Assembly (NCBI RefSeq): GCF_001427125.1
Contig: NZ_LMGK01000006.1
Coordinates: 97,375-161,374 of the forward strand
DNA from: Pseudomonas sp. Root562
GTDB lineage: Bacteria > Pseudomonadota > Gammaproteobacteria > Pseudomonadales > Pseudomonadaceae
Reading direction: 5' to 3'
Length of the DNA: 64,000 nucleotides
In this document: positions 63,878 to 64,000 of the stretch, in pieces
Numbering within the stretch: position 1 is the stretch's first letter
How the letters are laid out: the number at the start of each line of letters is the position of its first letter
The notes under the pieces: model-generated
Databases searched by the model: none
What the model was told of the DNA's origin: nothing
Seen by the model: only the letters and a program-made list of their open reading frames with translations
Program-made: the position numbers and the translations under genes

Positions 63878-64000
63878 TTAGTGCCTGAACATCACATGCC
63901 GAACGACGGTGTAATCCTCGAGCCCATACATCGACATGTCCTTGCCATAGCCAGACAATTTCTGCCCGCCATGGGGCATTTCGCTGACCAGCATGAAGTG
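63878..64000 (-). CDS. Aldehyde dehydrogenase, C-terminal end (partial)
   Basis: Forty residues at the right edge read EMPHGGQKLSGYGKDMSMYG, then LEDYTVVRHVMFRH and stop. This is the conserved end of NAD(P)-dependent aldehyde dehydrogenases, closest to gamma-aminobutyraldehyde dehydrogenase. The rest of the gene lies outside the window. Confidence 0.85.
   Translation of the reverse strand, partial: HFMLVSEMPHGGQKLSGYGKDMSMYGLEDYTVVRHVMFRH

Overview
The window looks like chromosomal DNA from a Pseudomonas of the fluorescens/putida group. It has high GC, a complete glcDEFG glycolate operon beside an LldP-type permease, an LsfA-type peroxiredoxin, PotF/SpuE-type polyamine binding, short-LOV and LitR-type light sensors of the kind known from P. 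putida, and REP palindromes carrying the 'GGGAGCGAGC' or 'GGGAGCTGGC' cores. The species cannot be fixed from this sequence alone. No rRNA, tRNA or CRISPR array was seen.

Layout. 1-14.3 kb: a type I secretion pair (adaptor and ABC exporter, minus strand) divergent from a giant gene for a secreted RTX protein with two animal-type haem-peroxidase domains. 14.5-15.5 kb: an SDR and a small Atu4866-like protein. 15.6-23.4 kb: a cassette predicted to respond to blue light. A six-gene minus-strand operon (NTF2-like, SDR, FAD oxidoreductase, DUF1365, Cfa-like methyltransferase, DUF2878) converges on a plus-strand pair (chalcone-isomerase-like, DUF3833 lipoprotein). At its head lie a short LOV photoreceptor and a divergent MerR/LitR regulator that lacks the B12 motif. 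Three sequences in the two promoter regions match the published PplR1 operator, T(G/A)TACA-N12-TGTA(C/T)A. 23.8-34 kb: ordinary metabolic and regulatory genes (amidase, polyamine-type binding protein, DMT exporter, LysR/SDR pair, Rof/DUF2024/exported-protein operon, Cys-rich MarR, a TPR-like regulator with a beta-propeller protein).

34.2-48.6 kb: a two-partner secretion / contact-dependent inhibition island. It holds a CdiB transporter, a 3672-residue CdiA effector with an unassigned C-terminal toxin, and a small AT-rich candidate immunity gene 7 bp downstream. A truncated IS4-type transposase and a RAYT-type transposase flanked by 16-bp inverted copies follow. 49-56 kb: a GlxA/AraC regulator, CAP-domain protein, hydrolase, NTP/NDP-type transporter, Tat-type aldo/keto reductase, membrane protein and 1-Cys peroxiredoxin. 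56-64 kb: dienelactone hydrolase, glcGFED and permease, a small conserved protein and the C-terminus of an aldehyde dehydrogenase cut by the window edge.

The best candidate for an under-described system is the light-wired membrane-lipid cassette. Related lipid genes in other proteobacteria are controlled by the singlet-oxygen sigma factor RpoE-ChrR. Here the same kind of genes sit under tandem PplR-type promoters next to a LOV/PplR pair. The CdiA toxin/immunity pair and the doubled RTX peroxidase with nine PERCAL calcium motifs come next.
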